Made by a program: the position numbers and the translations under genes. A model generated the notes under the pieces. That model saw only the letters and a list, made by a program, of their open reading frames with translations, was not told where the DNA came from and did not search any database. Below are positions 5,680 to 5,799 of a stretch of DNA of 5,799 nt, piece after piece (positions within the stretch are counted from its first letter, which is position 1; each line of letters opens with the position of its first letter). The stretch is from an uncultured Clostridia bacterium (lineage in GTDB: Bacteria > Bacillota > Clostridia > Christensenellales > Borkfalkiaceae). The stretch lies in contig CANPYD010000068.1 in assembly GCA_947587775.1 (NCBI GenBank), forward strand, positions 1-5,799, given 5' to 3'.

Positions 5680-5799
5680 TTATTCCTCCGTCCCGTGATC
5701 TGTATATTCGCCGAGGTCGAGCTTTTGCGCCGCGCTCTCGCTCTTGACGTCGATCTTCCAGCCCGTGAGCCGTGCGGCAAGGCGGGCGTTCTGGCCGTC
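5680..5799 (-). CDS. nusA: NusA transcription factor, C-terminal end (5' part beyond the window)
   Basis: Only the last 39 codons are visible. They begin [20 protein letters not shown], the very conserved end of the second KH domain of NusA, and finish 20 residues later ([19 protein letters not shown], then TAA). NusA binds RNA polymerase and nascent RNA and modulates pausing, termination and antitermination. The protein ends soon after KH2 and so lacks the acidic AR1/AR2 repeats of enterobacterial NusA, as is normal in Gram-positive bacteria. The downstream ylxR ATG abuts the stop codon. The KH2 sequence followed by ylxR-ylxQ-infB makes the identification secure despite the short stretch. 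Confidence 0.95.
   Translation of the reverse strand, partial: DGQNARLAARLTGWKIDVKSESAAQKLDLGEYTDHGTEE
5685..5689 (-). promoter_or_regulatory. Ribosome binding site of ylxR
   Basis: GGAGG on the minus strand, 5 bases before the ylxR ATG, is formed by the last sense codons of nusA (ACG GAG GAA). Confidence 0.8.

Overview
The window is a typical Gram-positive nusA-infB translation and RNA-maturation operon, carried entirely on the minus strand, so it is transcribed from high to low coordinates. In transcription order it holds the 3' end of nusA, ylxR (rnpM), ylxQ, infB, rbfA, a DHH/DHHA1 phosphoesterase of the nrnA type, truB, and the 5' part of ribF, which runs off the left edge. The gene order, the ylxR-ylxQ pair between nusA and infB, and nrnA between rbfA and truB point to Firmicutes, most likely Clostridia. 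The base composition is visibly GC-rich and rich in G/C third positions. Together with the protein sequences this would fit an uncultivated gut clostridial lineage (for example Christensenellales-like), but that placement is a guess.

Layout: 5799-5680 NusA C-terminus (end of the second KH domain); 5679-5410 YlxR; 5420-5136 YlxQ, with a GTG start inside ylxR; 5118-2527 IF2, with a very long low-complexity N-terminus; 2530-2174 RbfA; 2177-1218 NrnA-type phosphoesterase; 1221-388 TruB; 394 to beyond 1 RibF. Genes are packed with no room for terminators or internal promoters. The junctions infB/rbfA, rbfA/nrnA and nrnA/truB are 4-base ATGA overlaps. truB/ribF overlap by 7 bases and nusA/ylxR abut exactly. 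The longest gap is 17 bases, between ylxQ and infB. The main promoter is presumably upstream of nusA (or rimP), outside the window.

The genes join transcription to ribosome and RNA function. NusA acts on elongating RNA polymerase, YlxR and YlxQ are small RNA-binding proteins, IF2 starts translation, RbfA matures the 30S subunit, NrnA degrades nano-RNAs or pAp, TruB makes tRNA pseudouridine-55, and RibF makes FMN/FAD.

Most of the window is ordinary housekeeping sequence, and I see no new defence, mobile or biosynthetic system. The one stretch that stands out is about 245-381, at the 5' end of ribF. It holds four copies of a 13-base core at exact 27-base spacing, running into a near-perfect 19-base palindrome and two G6 runs. 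All of it is open in the ribF frame. It looks like a dispersed palindromic repeat inserted in frame, which adds about 45 odd residues to the start of RibF.
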